Origin: Bacillus sp. SD075
GTDB lineage: Bacteria; Bacillota; Bacilli; Bacillales; DSM-1321
Length of the DNA: 64,000 nucleotides
Assembly (NCBI RefSeq): GCF_017355165.1
Contig: NZ_JADILK010000007.1
Coordinates: 1-64,000, forward strand
Direction of reading: 5' to 3'
Shown here: positions 37,472-46,908 of the stretch, in pieces
How positions within the stretch are numbered: the first letter of the stretch is position 1
How the letters are laid out: each line of letters begins with the position of its first letter
The notes under the pieces: model-generated
Database searches by the model: none
Seen by the model: only the letters and a program-made list of their open reading frames with translations
What the model was told of the DNA's origin: nothing
Translations under genes and position numbers: made by a program

Positions 37472-37513
37472 AAAAGACCTCTTCTTGTTGTTAAATAGAA
37501 GGGGTCTTTTTTA
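37472..37513 (+). terminator. S-box expression-platform terminator
   Basis: AAAAGACCTCTTCT (37472-37485) pairs with AGAAGGGGTCTTTT (37497-37510) and runs into T residues. It is placed 18 nt after the riboswitch P1 stem. Confidence 0.85.
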
Positions 37514-37642
37514 TGCTAGTTTTTTGCTATAGCTTCATGACTGGATAATCAGGTAGGTTCAAATTGGAGTTATTTGTGAAAACTGTTAATAGAATAAGAG
37601 CTGTGACACATGTCGCGGGAAAAATAAAAAGAGGTGTACATC

Positions 37643-38956
37643 ATGAGTGCAAACACTAAAGGGAATCCGTGGGCATTGATCCCATTTGTCGTATTTTTAA
37701 TTTTATTTATAGGGTCCGGAATCATCACTAAAGATTTTTATTCATTTCCAGTGATTGTAGCGATTTCAATTGCTTCAGCAGCTGCCTTGGCAATGAATCG
37801 GAAAGAAACATTCAATCATAAGGTTGATATCTTCTGTAAAGGTGCCGGGGATGCCAATATTATGTTAATGGTTATCATTTTCCTTTTAGCCGGCGCTTTT
37901 GCCGAAGTTGCAAAGGGAATGGGGGCAGTTGAATCCACAGTTAATCTTGCCTTAGCTGTTTTTCCGCAAAATCTATTAATGGTAGGTATTTTCATTATCG
38001 CATGTTTTATTTCTTTATCTATGGGTACAAGCATGGGAACGATTGTTGCCCTAGCACCTATTGGGGTGGGAATTAGTGAGCAAACCGATATTTCGCTTGC
38101 CTTTTCAATGGCGGCCGTTATTGGCGGTGCGATGTTTGGGGATAACCTATCCTTCATATCAGATACGACAATTGCTGCGGTTCGAACGCAGGGAACGAAA
38201 ATGAAGGATAAGTTTAAGGTGAATTTTTTCATTGTTCTGCCTGCGGCCACCATCACATGTGTCATCCTTGGAATTTTAACAATGGGCGAACAAGCCGACA
38301 TCTCTCAACATTCTTATAATTGGGTGAAAATCCTTCCATATCTTTGCGTATTGATCACTGCATTGGCAGGAGTCAATGTGTTCCTGGTCCTTACCATCGG
38401 AATCGTATTTGCCGGAATTATCGGCTTGGCTGATGGAAGTTATCAACCGTTGGGCGTCATTCAAAAAATCGGGGAAGGGATGGCAGGAATGTATGAAATC
38501 TCTTTCCTTGCCATTTTAATTGCAGGCATGGTAGCTGTAATCAAGCATAATGGTGGAATCGATTACCTTCTCCACCTCGTGACCCGAAACAGCAAAACAA
38601 AAAAAGGGGCGGAATTCAGCATTGCCGGGCTTGTTGGTTTGACTAACCTTTCCACTGCAAATAACACAATTTCGATTATCATTGCCGGGCCACTTGCCAA
38701 AAATATTGCTGAAAAGTATGGGATTGATCTACGTAAATCGGCGAGCTTGCTTGACGTTTTTGCCTGTTGCATCCAGGGGTTGATTCCATATGGAGCACAA
38801 CTGCTTGTTGCAGCAGGGGTAGCAAAGATTTCTCCGATAAGCATCCTGCCGTATTCATATTACCCAATACTAATTGGATTTTGTGGAGTCGTTGCCATCT
38901 TGATTGGTTATCCGAGATTTCAGCTGGAAGATGAAACGAAGAAACGTACTTCTTAA
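37643..38956 (+). CDS. metT: NhaC-family transporter, probable methionine transporter MetT
   Basis: The 437-residue protein has about 11-12 hydrophobic segments and the antiporter-superfamily motifs GTSMGTIVALAPIG, GGAMFGDNLSFISDTTIAA and NLSTANNTIS. Homologues were annotated as sodium/proton antiporters, but S-box-controlled members have been proposed as methionine transporters (MetT). The S-box 200 nt upstream supports that assignment. The ATG at 37643 follows GAGGTG by 6 nt; an upstream in-frame GTG overlaps that site. A terminator follows at 38974. Confidence 0.82.
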   Translation: MSANTKGNPWALIPFVVFLILFIGSGIITKDFYSFPVIVAISIASAAALAMNRKETFNHKVDIFCKGAGDANIMLMVIIFLLAGAFAEVAKGMGAVESTVNLALAVFPQNLLMVGIFIIACFISLSMGTSMGTIVALAPIGVGISEQTDISLAFSMAAVIGGAMFGDNLSFISDTTIAAVRTQGTKMKDKFKVNFFIVLPAATITCVILGILTMGEQADISQHSYNWVKILPYLCVLITALAGVNVFLVLTIGIVFAGIIGLADGSYQPLGVIQKIGEGMAGMYEISFLAILIAGMVAVIKHNGGIDYLLHLVTRNSKTKKGAEFSIAGLVGLTNLSTANNTISIIIAGPLAKNIAEKYGIDLRKSASLLDVFACCIQGLIPYGAQLLVAAGVAKISPISILPYSYYPILIGFCGVVAILIGYPRFQLEDETKKRTS

Positions 38957-38973
38957 AATGAGAATAATCATGA

Positions 38974-39010
38974 AAAAACACCCTGGATCATTGGATGCAG
39001 GGTGTTTTTC
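38974..39010 (+). terminator. Terminator after metT
   Basis: AAAAACACCCTG (38974-38985) pairs with CAGGGTGTTTTT (38998-39009). Confidence 0.88.
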
Positions 39011-39208
39011 TGTATGGGTGGAATACTAAAACATAAATTTCCAGAAGTCATCATCGCTCTCATGTTAGTATAATAGCTTCTCAGTGTTCAGGAACTGATC
39101 AAGGCCGTATTCATCTGAACTAAGCTTTTGGTAAACAATTTATTTCCTAACCAAAATAACTGCTTAAATCCGTTTCATAATTGATATTGGTTGTGTGTGC
39201 GACATATA

Positions 39209-39775
39209 TCATGAATAGAGGACGACTCCAACTAAACCGGAAAGAATAATTACATAGGCTGGGTGCCAGCGTAATTTCATTAGGGCAAATAACGATAATC
39301 CAAAAACGAGTAATAAGCTTATCGTATGCCATGAAAAGTTCAACGCTATCATATGGTTGGATAGTGCTAAACTGATCGCTGCAAAGAGGATTAAACTAGT
39401 GACAATGGGTCTTAGTCCATAGAACATGGATTGAATAACTGAGTAATGATTCAATTTGCTGAAGGAGGTGGCTATAACGGTTACGAATATAATGGCAGGA
39501 AGCAAGATTCCGACAGCAGATGATATGGCTCCTGCAAATCCAGCAGTAGAATAGCCAACGAGAATGGCACTATTAGCGGTGACAGGTCCTGGGGACATCC
39601 CGGAAATGGCGATGATATCAGTAAATTGCTGCGTCGTCATCCATCCATGCTTTGAGACTTCCGATTCTATTACGGGAATCATAGCGTATCCGCCTCCAAA
39701 CGATACGAAGCCGATAATAAAGAAGGTGCTAAACAATTCCCACAATTCCATCATTCTATCACATACTTTCTTCAA
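39209..39775 (-). CDS. Chromate transporter family protein, second half-size subunit
   Basis: The protein is up to 188 residues; the usable start may be one of the ATGs at 39754 or 39751, since the TTG at 39775 lacks a clear ribosome site. It has five or six hydrophobic segments and the ChrA half-domain motifs SFGGGYAMIPVIE and ISGMSPGPVTANSAILVGY. In Bacillus two such half-size proteins act together as a chromate exporter; the physiological substrate is often another oxyanion. It lies 28-50 nt after its partner and is read from the same leftward transcript. Confidence 0.85.
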   Translation of the reverse strand: MKKVCDRMMELWELFSTFFIIGFVSFGGGYAMIPVIESEVSKHGWMTTQQFTDIIAISGMSPGPVTANSAILVGYSTAGFAGAISSAVGILLPAIIFVTVIATSFSKLNHYSVIQSMFYGLRPIVTSLILFAAISLALSNHMIALNFSWHTISLLLVFGLSLFALMKLRWHPAYVIILSGLVGVVLYS

Positions 39776-39802
39776 AATTAGTTAGACCCTTTTTTGTTAT
39801 AC

Positions 39803-40432
39803 CTATATGCCAGCACCCATGAAAGGTTCGAAATCATTTTCTTCATTTCCTATATCTTTTCTGTTCATCTTGACATCATAACCTAATTTTCTCTTAATGG
39901 AGATGGTCACAATACCGGCTACAGCTCCTGCTAATATAACCATTACAGGGTGAAGAAAGAAGAGGACGGGAATTCCTACTATTAAAATACAGAAAGTTGA
40001 TTTGTCTACAACAGCCGTTTTTCCTATCTTGATAGCCGCAAAGACGATGATCGCTACTATGGAAGCTCTGATCGAAATGAATGCGGATTCTACCTTCGGA
40101 TTATCCTGAATGAAAAAATACAAAATGCCCAGGAGCAGAACAATTAAAAAGGTAGGTAATGAAACACCGATCATGGCTGCCATTGCCCCCTTTATTCCGG
40201 CAATTCGATGGCCGATAAAGGTGGCGGAGTTAATGGCGACAGCTCCCGGTACGGACTGAGATAACGCAAAAACATCCGTAACTTCTTCGCTTTTCATCCA
40301 TTTTCTTTTTTCGACCACTTCATTTTCGATTAATGGGATCATCGCAAACCCGCCTCCGAATGTGACAGGTGCTATTTTAAAAAAGGTCCAAAATAATTGG
40401 ATTAGTGTTTTCCATTGTCCTTTCATTGACAT
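39803..40432 (-). CDS. Chromate transporter family protein, first half-size subunit
   Basis: This 209-residue membrane protein has the motifs TFGGGFAMIPLIENEVVEK and LSQSVPGAVAINSATFIGHR that mark the ChrA half-domain. It pairs with the next gene to give the two-chain chromate transporter known in Bacillus. AAGGAAG lies 6 nt before the ATG. The divergent LysR gene, now frameshifted, would normally regulate it, with a palindrome between the two genes. Confidence 0.87.
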   Translation of the reverse strand: MSMKGQWKTLIQLFWTFFKIAPVTFGGGFAMIPLIENEVVEKRKWMKSEEVTDVFALSQSVPGAVAINSATFIGHRIAGIKGAMAAMIGVSLPTFLIVLLLGILYFFIQDNPKVESAFISIRASIVAIIVFAAIKIGKTAVVDKSTFCILIVGIPVLFFLHPVMVILAGAVAGIVTISIKRKLGYDVKMNRKDIGNEENDFEPFMGAGI

Positions 40433-40517
40433 CAGTCACTTCCTTTGCATGCTTTGTTTAATTCTTATCATTAACATATCAAAGAAAAAGGGCTGGGTAA
40501 ATTGCAACAAAATCATC

Positions 40518-40540
40518 GGGTATAACAAAACGTTATACCC
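40518..40540. promoter_or_regulatory. Palindrome between chr genes and lysR
   Basis: Perfect 9-bp arms GGGTATAAC (40518-40526) and GTTATACCC (40532-40540) flank 5 nt. It lies in the divergent promoter region and contains T-N11-A spacing, so a LysR operator is plausible. Confidence 0.5.
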
Positions 40541-40666
40541 AGAAGATTTATCCGTTTTATAAAGAATGCCGCCAATAATTGAATAGCCTTGGAATGTATC
40601 ATTTCACCATTTACCTAATGATGCTATCATTTTAATAAACTATCTAAAAACAAGGAGGTCATTTTC

Positions 40667-41546
40667 TTGAAATTGGAAAATCTGAAAATGTTTTGTTTAG
40701 TGGTGGATGAAGGAAGTATAAGCCAGGCAGCGAGGTTAAGTTTCCTATCACAGCCTGCTGTAACAAGGCAGATCCATCAACTGGAAAATTATTTATAACA
40801 CTTTGTTATTCGACCGTGAGGAAGGAAGGCTGAGAGTTACAGAAGCAGGAAAGCTGTTATACCCTTTTGCAAAAGCCATAGTAAATGACTTCAACCATTC
40901 AAAAGAAGTGATTCAGCAATCGACGGGGAAGTACAATGCAAATCTCATAGTAGGGGCTTCCTTGACTATCGGTGAGTATTTATTGCCGAGCTTGCTTGGG
41001 AGATTCAAAAAACAACAGCCAGAAATAAAAGTGACATTGACGATAAAAAATACCCCCCGAGTTCTGGAGGATCTTTCAAACGATGTCATTGATTTGGCCT
41101 TGGTGGAAGGACTTGTGGAAAACACCGATTTTATTGTAGACAAGTTCGCCGAAGATGAATTGATATTGGTATGTCCATCCGACCATCCATGGAAAGACAA
41201 AAAAGAAATTCAGCTAGAGGAATTGGGAAATGAAAGGATGATTTGGCGTGAATCCATTTCCGGAACACGGCTTATCGTAGAAAACATGTTAATGGAGCAT
41301 GGGGTTTTAGAAAAAATAGAAAGCTACATGGAGATTGGCAGTACACAAGCGATAAAAAGTGCGGTTGAAGCTGGACTTGGAATCAGCATTTTGCCTAGGT
41401 TGACAGTGGCTAGAGAATTGGAGCAAGGCTTTTTGCGGGAAGTGGATATATACAGAATAGATATGGCAAGAAATTTATGGCTAGTCAGAAAAAACAAGCG
41501 TTTTAATAAAATAGGGTTGTCTAAATTTGTTGATTTTCTTCAATAA
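40667..41546 (+). pseudogene. LysR-family regulator with one frameshift
   Basis: The TTG at 40667, after AAGGAGGTC, opens a normal LysR helix-turn-helix (GSISQAARLSFLSQPAVTRQIHQLENYL) but stops at TAA 40796. The next frame continues at once with LLFDREEGRLRVTEAGKLLYP and runs to the normal end. An extra T in TTTATAACAC would explain it, since TTTAAACAC restores NYLNTLLFDRE. Otherwise the gene is complete, so the lesion is very recent or a sequencing error. It faces the chromate transporter genes and was probably their regulator. Confidence 0.85.
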
Positions 41547-41885
41547 GGATGGGCTGCGCCTTGGTACTATTACAATTGGCAGAGTTTTCAGTTTCGTGGT
41601 TAACGGCGTGGCCCCGGCAGCAAGCAAAAGTCATGGTAAATTGAATATACCGCATTGATTATAAAAGCTCTTCCTACCGGGAGGGGCATTTTGTATTTGG
41701 TTGTTCAGTATTCGACAAACAAACATTAGTATGGAAACAAGGAGTTTTTATATAAATAAAATTGAAGTTACCATTAGAAACAGGAAATATACTTAATGGC
41801 AAATTAATTATAAAATAAATTCATATTATTCGAAAAAATATAAAAATAGAAAGCTTACTGTTTCAACTTAGAAAGGGGTGTGAAA
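41547..41885. other. Gap between lysR and the synthetase relic
   Basis: A hairpin at 41667-41687 (GCTCTTCC with GGGAGGGGC, two G-T pairs) followed by ATTTTG may end the lysR transcript. AT-rich sequence fills the rest. No gene was recognised. Confidence 0.4.
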
Positions 41886-42991
41886 ATGTCTAAATATTGC
41901 CATTAGCTGAAGAGGAAAACATTGCCCTTCTGTCCTATACAGGCGGGACAACAGGTACACCCAAAGGCGTCATGCATTCCCAGAAAGGGCTTGGCGCCGC
42001 CATACTTTCTGCAGCCATCGAAGACCCGCTGGACGACCGTGACCGGGTATTGCTAAGTACGCCCATTGTCCATTCAGCGGGTTCATTACTTTGGAGATCC
42101 CTTGTTTCGGGCGTCCATGTCTATTTGATGGGCTCATTCGACGCTGCAGCATTCATACAGGCGATAAAGGAACATGAAATCACGACGACATTCATGGTAC
42201 CGACAATGTTATACAGGCTCCTTGATCAGACAAAGAAGATGGAATATGATATGGGCTCCATGCGCAACATCTTCTATGGCGCGTCACCAATTTCTCAAAA
42301 GCGCCTTAAAGAAGCTTTTGAAGTATTCGGGCCTATCATGCGCCAGCAATACGGCATGACAGAATGCAATATTGTCATTACCAGACTATCGAAGAGCGCT
42401 CATGTATGGGCTTATCATAACAATTCGGAGGTTTTGAAAAGCTGTGGGAAACCGTGCATTCTTACCGAAGTTCGACTGATTGATGAAGATGGAAATGATG
42501 TAAAACCAACCGAGATTGGAGAAATTATCGTAAAATCACCAGCCATGATGGTAGGCTATTATCAAAGACCGGATCTTACCCAAGAATACATCCGTGATGG
42601 CTGGTTCTACACTGGGGATATTGGCAAATGGGATGAAAGCGGTTACCTGTATATTGTAGATCGAAAGAAAGATATGATCATTACAGGCGGGATGAACGTA
42701 TATTCTTCAGAAGTGGAGCGAGTGGTGAACCAGCACCCTTCTGTTGCATTAAGTGCCTGCATAGGCGTTCCCCATCCAGATTGAGGAGAAGTAGTGTGTG
42801 TCGTGGTATCACCGCGAGAAGGTTCGGACTGTACTAGTGAGGAATTAATTGATTTCTGCAAACAAAGAACCTCTAAGAATATGGTTCCTAAAGTAGCCTA
42901 TATTCTTGATAAGTTCCCATTAACGCCGATTGGAAAAATAGATAAAAAAGAATTAAGAAAGATGTTTTCACAAGGAATTCTAACCATTTAG
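41886..42991 (+). pseudogene. Acyl-CoA synthetase (AMP-binding) relic
   Basis: A GAAAGGGG ribosome site and ATG at 41886 lead into six codons and a stop. In another frame, from 41897, the AMP-binding core starts abruptly at EEENIALLSYTGGTTGTPKGV; the normal first 150 or so residues are gone. QYGMTE, DGWFYTGDIGKW and VDRKKDMIITGGMNVY are intact. A TGA at 42782 replaces the expected TGG Trp in HPDWGE, after which the same frame continues to PLTPIGKIDKKELRK. A deletion and a nonsense mutation therefore inactivate a fatty or aromatic acid CoA ligase gene. Confidence 0.88.
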
Positions 42992-43166
42992 GTGAGGCGG
43001 AACAAGTGTATCATAACAGACTTAATTTCAACATTGAGGCCTACAGAAAACTAGAGAATATAAGATAGACACAAATTATTTTAAGTTTCATCATAATTCA
43101 TATATGAATAGGGAATTTAGGTATATATTCCTAAAAGAATATTTTCGCACCAGAACCCTAAATAAT

Positions 43167-43216
43167 AAAAAGACGACTCCAATTTCATGAAAATAAATTG
43201 GAGTCGTCTTTTTTAC
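43167..43216. terminator. Strong bidirectional terminator
   Basis: A 19-bp perfect stem (43167-43185 with 43195-43213) with A and T flanks separates the converging synthetase relic and IclR gene. Confidence 0.9.
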
Positions 43217-43288
43217 TACTAAATCAAATACCACTAAAAAAACGAAAGTTCTCAGTGGCCTCAATTTTTTCAAGTGTGTATTTTGATT

Positions 43289-44074
43289 TTAACTTTTAGA
43301 TCCCGTTTGATGATTTAATTTTTTAACTCCTTCTTGAAGGGCTGGCAAGTAGATTTCTAATAATTTCTTTTTATCTGTTCGGATGACCTGAGTAGAAACA
43401 TTTACTGCGGCTATTGTTGCCCCCTGCCAATTGATAATGGGCATTGAAATGGAGCGGAGTCCTTCCTCTAGCTCTTCATCACCTAACGCATAACCCCGTG
43501 ACCTGGTCATGGCCAAGTCTTCTTCGAATTTTTCATAAGTGGTGATTGTATTTTGGGTAAAGGCTTCGATATTGGTGATTCCCCAAACTTTTTTCCTCTC
43601 GTTTTCGGGTAACCAGGCAACAAGTGCTTTTCCTAATGAGGTTGCATAATAAGGCAACCTTGAACCGACCTTCAAATTTGCCCCGACGATCCTTTTAGCT
43701 GCATTCACTCTGGAAACATAGACAACTTCCGCACCATCCAGAATGGCCAGATTTGTTGATTCCTTTATAGTGGCAGAGATAGATTCCAAGATTGGTTGAG
43801 CAAGATCCGGTAGATTTAATGTTTGTAAATAATGGACCCCTAAATCCAAAACCTTAGGGCTGAGTTGAAATCTATTGTCTTCTATTAACCTTAAATAACC
43901 AAGGTCGACAAGGGTTAATGCAAAGCGTCTAACTGTCGCTTTATTAATGCCTGTCCGCTCTGCAAGTTCCCGAAGCGAAAGACTAGCAGAACTTGAATCA
44001 AAAGCTTTTAACACTTCAAATCCTTTTGCGACTGATTGGACGAAATAAGATGATTGTTCCGTTTCATTATCCAT
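43289..44074 (-). CDS. IclR-family regulator (PcaR/PobR-like)
   Basis: The protein is 261 residues from the ATG at 44074, 9 nt after AGGAGG; the ATG at 44083 directly abuts that site. The N-terminal helix-turn-helix (LSLRELAERTGINKATVRRFALTLVDLGYL) and the effector domain (ANLKVGSRLPYYATSLGKALVAWL, RSRGYALGDEELEEGLRSISMPI) match the IclR subgroup that controls beta-ketoadipate and protocatechuate genes. It is divergent from the CoA-transferase operon, and two palindromes lie between them, so control of that operon is likely. Confidence 0.87.
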   Translation of the reverse strand: MDNETEQSSYFVQSVAKGFEVLKAFDSSSASLSLRELAERTGINKATVRRFALTLVDLGYLRLIEDNRFQLSPKVLDLGVHYLQTLNLPDLAQPILESISATIKESTNLAILDGAEVVYVSRVNAAKRIVGANLKVGSRLPYYATSLGKALVAWLPENERKKVWGITNIEAFTQNTITTYEKFEEDLAMTRSRGYALGDEELEEGLRSISMPIINWQGATIAAVNVSTQVIRTDKKKLLEIYLPALQEGVKKLNHQTGSKS

Positions 44075-44111
44075 TACGCACATCCTCCTAAAAATAAAGA
44101 AAATATATAGT

Positions 44112-44135
44112 AATTGTTAGAAAAAATAAACAATT
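44112..44135. promoter_or_regulatory. Operator candidate 1 between iclR-like gene and scoAB
   Basis: AATTGTT (44112-44118) and AACAATT (44129-44135) flank 10 nt. The TGTT/AACA spacing resembles the sites at 1715 and 3374 in this window. Confidence 0.45.
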
Positions 44136-44180
44136 AGGTTGACTTCTTAACAAAAGATAATTATGATTATCCCAAGGTTC

Positions 44181-44220
44181 ACTATATGTACAGGTTATAC
44201 GCATAGTGTACACCTATAGT
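44181..44220. promoter_or_regulatory. Operator candidate 2 upstream of scoA
   Basis: ACTATATGTACA (44181-44192) and TGTACACCTATAGT (44207-44220) form an imperfect inverted repeat, with a two-base insertion in one arm and a 14-nt centre. Confidence 0.35.
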
Positions 44221-44305
44221 TGGATTTATACAACTCTTATTTTTAATTTTTTTCATTGATTATGTAAGGGATTACATTACGTGGAAGAGGAGGCTTTAAG
44301 CTACA

Positions 44306-44962
44306 TTGAATAAGATCATTACTGCATCAGAAGCTGTTTCGTATATAAAAGATGGAGACACCGTCGCTGTAGGAGGTTTTGGGCTGGTAGGATGCCCTCT
44401 TAATTTGGTGGAATCATTGGCTGAACATCCAGTTTCCGATTTAACGATCATTAGCAATAACCTAGGGGAACCCGGAGGAAAAGGTCTAGGTAAGATTCTA
44501 CTCCAAAATAAAATAAAAAAAGGGATAGGTTCATATTTTACGAGTAATATGGATGCCGTCCGTTACGTCAAGCAAGGCATCTTGGAAGTGGAGCTGGTTC
44601 CGCAGGGGACATTAGGCGAAAGGTTACGAGCAGCAGGTGCCGGTATAGGTGGATTTTATACTCGAACGTCGGCAGGGACACTTATAGGAGAAAATAAAGA
44701 GTCACGCGTGATTAATGGAAAAGAATATGTTTTAGAGTTACCGTTATTTGCTGATGTAGCTTTAGTGAAGGCTAAAAAAGCAGATAGGTTGGGTAATTTA
44801 ATCTATTCAAAAACAGCTCGGAACTTTAATCCTGATATGGCTAGTGCAGCAAAAATAACTATAGTTGAAGTGGAGGAGGTTGTTGAAGTGGGCAAGATAT
44901 CATCCGAGGAGATCATTACGCCTCATTTGTTCGTGGATTTTATAGTGGAAAGGAGAAATTGA
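44306..44962 (+). CDS. 3-oxoacid CoA-transferase subunit A
   Basis: The 218-residue protein has DGDTVAVGGFGLVGCPLNLV and the family segment LVPQGTLGERLRAAGAGIGGFYT. It forms the A half of a succinyl-CoA:3-ketoacid CoA-transferase that moves CoA from succinyl-CoA to acetoacetate or 3-oxoadipate. The only start in place is a TTG at 44306, 12 nt after GAGGAGG, an unusually long spacing. It is 6 nt upstream of subunit B. Confidence 0.9.
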   Translation: MNKIITASEAVSYIKDGDTVAVGGFGLVGCPLNLVESLAEHPVSDLTIISNNLGEPGGKGLGKILLQNKIKKGIGSYFTSNMDAVRYVKQGILEVELVPQGTLGERLRAAGAGIGGFYTRTSAGTLIGENKESRVINGKEYVLELPLFADVALVKAKKADRLGNLIYSKTARNFNPDMASAAKITIVEVEEVVEVGKISSEEIITPHLFVDFIVERRN

Positions 44963-44968
44963 CCGAGG

Positions 44969-45658
44969 ATGTCGTCACTTACTATTAAAGAAATGATAGC
45001 CAAAAGGGTTGCTATGGAAATAAAAGAGGGAACAATCGTCAATTTAGGGATCGGCATTCCGACCTTGGTTGCTAACTATATACCCGAAAATAAATCCGTA
45101 TACCTTCATACCGAAAATGGGCTCCTTGGAGTAGGTCCTTCGCCAGAGAAAGGGAAGGAAGACCCTGAAATCATAAATGCCGGGAAATTACCGGTCACCG
45201 CACAAAAAGGTGCTGCTTATTTTTCATCCTCCGAATCATTTGCAATGATTCGTGGCGGACATATTGATACAGTCGTTTTAGGAGCCCTTCAAGTCAGTGA
45301 AACAGGAGATTTAGCAAACTGGGCTGTACCGGGAAAGGATATTTTAGGAGTTGGTGGAGCAATGGATTTAGTTGTGGGTGCAAAGGAAGTCATCATTGCA
45401 ACTCAACATTGCACGAAAGAGGGTGATCCGAAAATTGTCAATCATTGTGATATTCCACTAACAGCCCAAGGTGTTGTATCGACATTAATATCTGAATATG
45501 CAGTTTTTCGATTTAAAGATAATGAAATGATTTTAGAAGAGTTAGACAAGGGGTGTACGATAGAGAAATTAAAAGAAATCACACCTGCAAATTTTATAAT
45601 TTCACCAAGTTTGAAAGCGTATTCAGTCGAAGGAATTAACAATCCGGAGGTATTATAA
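44969..45658 (+). CDS. 3-oxoacid CoA-transferase subunit B
   Basis: The 229-residue protein has NLGIGIPTLVANY and the active-site glutamate segment HTENGLLGVGPSP, with GGAMDLVVGAKEV. Together with subunit A it forms the active transferase. Its stop overlaps the thiolase start (TAATG), so the three genes are translationally linked. A 3-oxoadipate (PcaIJ) or acetoacetate (ScoAB) role cannot be separated by sequence alone; the PcaR-like regulator next door favours an aromatic or ketoadipate route. Confidence 0.9.
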   Translation: MSSLTIKEMIAKRVAMEIKEGTIVNLGIGIPTLVANYIPENKSVYLHTENGLLGVGPSPEKGKEDPEIINAGKLPVTAQKGAAYFSSSESFAMIRGGHIDTVVLGALQVSETGDLANWAVPGKDILGVGGAMDLVVGAKEVIIATQHCTKEGDPKIVNHCDIPLTAQGVVSTLISEYAVFRFKDNEMILEELDKGCTIEKLKEITPANFIISPSLKAYSVEGINNPEVL

Positions 45659-46839
45659 TGGATCATGAATTTGTAATTGTTAGCGCAAATCGTACAGCCA
45701 TTGGTAGAGTTGGAGGACGACTAAAAGAGGTACCGGCTGGAAATCTAGCTGCAACAACCATTAAAGATGCGATTGAGCGTGCTGGGCTAGCACCTGAGCA
45801 GATCAATGAAGTGATTTTTGGTGAGGTACGGCAGTCCACTGAATCATCTAATCTAGCACGTGTTGCTGCATTAAGAGCTGGTATACCCCATGAGGCCTCT
45901 GCTTTCACAGTAAACCGGCTATGTGCTTCAGGCATTCAGGCTGTTGTATCGGGGGTTCAGCACTTAGCATTTAATCCGGATGATATTGTTGTTGCCGGCG
46001 GAGCGGAAAATATGAGTAGAGCCCCCATTTATTTAAGAAATTCACGATATGGAGAAGGAAATCCTTACCTTGTTGATTCTAATCTTGAAAATGGCCAGCA
46101 GCCAATCGAAGTTTTTGGAAAAGACTTAGGTATGGGGGTTACAGCTGAAAACGTTGCGAAAAAATATAATATTGCCCGTGAGGATCAGGATGCATTTGCT
46201 TTGGAAAGCCAGAATCGGGCAAAATTAGCAATTGATTCTGAAGCTTTTAAATCGCAAATTGTTCCGATTGAAATAAAAACTAGAAAAAACACATCGATTT
46301 TCCAAATAGACGAGCACCCAAGAGAAACAACCTTAGAAAAATTATCCCAATTGAAACCAGTTTTTAAAAAGGATGGAACTGTCACAGCGGGTAATGCCTG
46401 TGGCCGTAATGATGGAGCGAGTTCCTTAGTTTTAATGACTCGAGAAAAGGCTTGCAACATAGGTGTCAAACCGATTGCCAAAATCGTTAACTGGTCTACA
46501 ACCGGTGTCGATCCACGATATATGGGAATCGGTCCGGTTCCCGCAATCGAAAATCTTTTGAAAAAGACTGGTCTGAAGGTTGAGGATATTGGACTGTTTG
46601 AATTGAATGAGGCTTTCGCTTCGCAATCACTTGCCGTGATACGTGAAGCGAAGCTGGATCCGGATAAGGTCAATGTCAATGGTGGGGCTATCGCATTAGG
46701 TCATCCATTAGGGGCAACTGGAGCGATAATCATAACGAAATTAATTCATGAAATGCAAAAACGGCAAGAAAGATACGGGATAGCGACTCTATGTATTGGC
46801 GGAGGTCAGGGCATGGCTATTTTATTAGAATTAGCCTAG
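45658..46839 (+). CDS. Thiolase (acetyl-CoA or 3-oxoadipyl-CoA acyltransferase)
   Basis: The 393-residue enzyme has the acylated cysteine in NRLCASGIQAV (near residue 89), the NEAFASQ motif, His in GGAIALGHPLGATG and the second Cys in LCIGGGQG. It cleaves 3-oxoacyl-CoA made by the upstream transferase to acetyl-CoA and a shorter acyl-CoA. The usual TAGNASG loop reads TAGNACGRNDGAS. AATCCGGAGG precedes the ATG. It is the third gene of a short catabolic operon. Confidence 0.92.
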   Translation: MDHEFVIVSANRTAIGRVGGRLKEVPAGNLAATTIKDAIERAGLAPEQINEVIFGEVRQSTESSNLARVAALRAGIPHEASAFTVNRLCASGIQAVVSGVQHLAFNPDDIVVAGGAENMSRAPIYLRNSRYGEGNPYLVDSNLENGQQPIEVFGKDLGMGVTAENVAKKYNIAREDQDAFALESQNRAKLAIDSEAFKSQIVPIEIKTRKNTSIFQIDEHPRETTLEKLSQLKPVFKKDGTVTAGNACGRNDGASSLVLMTREKACNIGVKPIAKIVNWSTTGVDPRYMGIGPVPAIENLLKKTGLKVEDIGLFELNEAFASQSLAVIREAKLDPDKVNVNGGAIALGHPLGATGAIIITKLIHEMQKRQERYGIATLCIGGGQGMAILLELA

Positions 46840-46908
46840 ACGATTCTAAATGAATGAACTACATTAAATAAATTATTTTTGGACATTTATGATCTAAGGA
46901 GGCATTAC

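Noticed and set aside
37244..37532. Two overlapping plus-strand frames of 60-70 codons
   Set aside because: They run through the S-box aptamer and its terminator, which explain the sequence.
37816..38301. Minus-strand open frame of 161 codons inside metT
   Set aside because: Antisense shadow of a membrane protein gene; no start signal and no recognisable domain.
46185..46679. Long minus-strand open frame of 164 codons opposite the thiolase gene
   Set aside because: It is the antisense shadow of a clear thiolase with intact catalytic motifs. It has no ribosome site and no protein family character.
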